IMG/VR virus record: IMGVR_UViG_3300020183_000518
Location: 1-21,958 of that record
From: a virus
DNA length: 21,958 nt
Reading direction: 5' to 3' (one strand)
Notes under the pieces: generated by a model
Told to the model about the DNA's origin: nothing
Seen by the model: the letters and a program-made list of their open reading frames with translations, nothing else
Databases searched by the model: none
Made by a program: the position numbers and the translations under genes
In this document: in pieces, positions 20,867 through 21,958 of the stretch
Position numbering within the stretch: position 1 is the stretch's first letter
Layout: each line of letters starts with the position of its first letter

Positions 20867-21267
20867 ATCTCGCCTCAGTTCGAGCGGGGCTGAAGACCCG
20901 GCTAGCGACGATCTCGGGCCTGCGGTGTTACGAGACAATACCCGACAACTTCGCAGCCCCCGCGGCAATCGTCGGCATGCCTTCGTCGATTGTTTTCGAT
21001 TACGTCGCGGCCCGTGCCGCCGATCGAATGACATATCCGATCCGCTTGCTGGTAGCGAAGGCCACGGATCGATCCGCACAAGAACGGCTCGAGCAGTATT
21101 TAGACGGTTCCGGTGCCTTGTCGGTCAAGGCCGCGATCGAGGGCGACACGACCCTCGGTGGCGCGGCGAATCTGACCCGGGTCTTGAGTGCTCAAGGTCT
21201 CGGGGTTTACGATATGGGCGGCGTGTCATACCTGGGATGCGACTTCACCGTCGAGGTAATCTGCTGA
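20863..21267 (+). CDS. probable tail terminator/completion protein
   Basis: A 134-residue protein starting with GTG. The N-terminal helix (NLASVRAGLKTRLATISGLR), then CYETIPDNFAAPAAIVGMPS and a PIRLLVAKATDRSAQERLEQ strand-helix unit followed by YLDGSGALSVKAAI, match the general pattern of tail terminator proteins that cap the tail tube. Its place between gp10-like and the tail tube gene fits. The assignment is by pattern and order. Confidence 0.7.
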   Translation: MNLASVRAGLKTRLATISGLRCYETIPDNFAAPAAIVGMPSSIVFDYVAARAADRMTYPIRLLVAKATDRSAQERLEQYLDGSGALSVKAAIEGDTTLGGAANLTRVLSAQGLGVYDMGGVSYLGCDFTVEVIC

Positions 21268-21533
21268 TGCCGAAGGTCTACGTCTCGCGGGCGCATATTC
21301 AGAACGACAAGCTCGGGATCGAGGTCTTCCCGGGCGACGAAGTTCCTGCGGCCCTCGTTAAGGCGTCGCCTTGGCTTGTCGATGAGGGTGCCGTGGTCGA
21401 CAAGGCTCAATTTCTGGCCGATGCCGAAAAAGTGACCGCGCAGGATGCCCCAGAAGCCCCGCTCGACGATGCCCCCGATGGTGGAGACCTTGGCGATGCC
21501 GTCGAGGCCCCTGCGGCCGCTGAGGGGGCTTAG
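21267..21533 (+). CDS. small tail-region protein with acidic tail
   Basis: An 88-residue protein. The N-terminal 40 residues (MPKVYVSRAHIQNDKLGIEV, then FPGDEVPAALVKASPWLVD) share a layout with the small protein at 19522. The C-terminal 40 residues are disordered and acidic (DAPEAPLDDAPDGGDLGDAV). The ATG overlaps the previous stop (TGATG). Function unknown. Confidence 0.65.
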   Translation: MPKVYVSRAHIQNDKLGIEVFPGDEVPAALVKASPWLVDEGAVVDKAQFLADAEKVTAQDAPEAPLDDAPDGGDLGDAVEAPAAAEGA

Positions 21534-21538
21534 AAAGC

Positions 21539-21958
21539 ATGGCATTTGTATCAGGTCATCGGGCGCGGGTCTATGTTGGCGAATTCAACCTTTCGTCCTT
21601 CCTGAACAACGTATCAGCCGCTAGCGTCGCCGACACGGTAGACTGCTCGACTTTCGGGGACGGAAACCGCGACTATTTCAAGACCCTCCAGGCCGCGACG
21701 GTGACGATGTCGGGATTTATTGACGGCGCGGCGGGAGGATCAGAGCCCGTTCTCGCGGACTTGCTGGCCGCAACTGCGGGGAAGGCGGTCTCGATCTTCT
21801 GGGATGCCGACGCAATTGCGAGTCCCGGCATCTGCGGTGCCGCGTTGGAGGCTTCCTATGAAGACACGGCGCCCATCGACGGCGTCCAGGCAATCGCGGC
21901 GAATCTGACGTTTACCGGAGCGGCCCCCCGGGCGGTATCGCTTCATGCCCTCGGGACC
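21539..21958 (+). CDS. probable major tail (tube) protein, 3' end outside window
   Basis: Open to the right edge, so 140 residues are visible. It reads MAFVSGHRARVYVGEFNLSS, then SVADTVDCSTFGDGNRDYF and ATVTMSGFIDG. The opening strand (ARVYVGEFNL), DTVDCSTFGD and the TMSGF strand resemble tail tube proteins of phages with long non-contractile tails. AGAAAG lies just before the ATG. The place after the tail terminator is the usual one. Confidence 0.7.
   Translation, partial: MAFVSGHRARVYVGEFNLSSFLNNVSAASVADTVDCSTFGDGNRDYFKTLQAATVTMSGFIDGAAGGSEPVLADLLAATAGKAVSIFWDADAIASPGICGAALEASYEDTAPIDGVQAIAANLTFTGAAPRAVSLHALGT

Overview
This window is a stretch of a GC-rich (about 60-65% by eye) double-stranded DNA tailed phage or prophage. 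The gene set is that of a siphovirus with an HK97-type head. Every supported gene lies on the + strand. Genes are tightly packed, usually joined by ATGA, GTGA or TGATG overlaps, and GTG or TTG starts are used several times. The host cannot be named from the sequence. I saw no tRNA, integrase, cI-type repressor, IS element or CRISPR array.

Layout. (1) Positions 1-2030: the end of a tail fibre/appendage gene, then a lysis cassette (XhlA-like coiled-coil membrane protein, M15 peptidase endolysin, putative holin). (2) Positions 2031-2241: a gap with a UUCG hairpin, a terminator-like structure and an operator palindrome. (3) Positions 2242-5048: early genes, mostly small and unknown. They include a helix-turn-helix protein, a possible sliding-clamp-like protein broken by a foreign-looking insert at about 3430-4045, and a second copy of the operator at 4331. 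(4) Positions 5045-8778: the replication and recombination core. It holds a Cas4-like nuclease fused to a HIRAN domain, a DUF669-like ssDNA-binding candidate, and a primase-polymerase/SF3 helicase. (5) Positions 8779-9018: an AT-rich non-coding island with operator motifs, a perfect 8+8 bp palindrome and direct repeats, a candidate replication origin or control region. (6) Positions 9019-10597: small genes, two of them putative zinc-binding proteins on either side of a RusA resolvase. (7) Positions 10615-13886: the packaging module, with two DNA methyltransferases between the small and large terminase subunits. (8) Positions 14004-19443: portal, MuF-like protein, prohead protease fusion, major capsid protein and a probable decoration protein, ending in a 14-bp UUCG hairpin. 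(9) Positions 19522-21958: head-tail connector genes and the start of the probable major tail protein, which runs off the window. The tail genes that should follow would join the fibre gene at the left end on a circular map.

Working together: the nuclease-HIRAN, ssDNA-binding, Prim-Pol/helicase and RusA genes form a self-contained replication/recombination set. The shared motif CCCC-NN-GGTACA occurs four times (before the HTH gene, before the 4430 operon and twice after the helicase gene), suggesting one regulator controls the early region and perhaps replication. The best leads are the Cas4-HIRAN fusion, this operator family, the mosaic insert that breaks two genes, the candidate origin island, and a TCC-TGA stop at the end of the terminase followed by a coding-like +1 reading frame.
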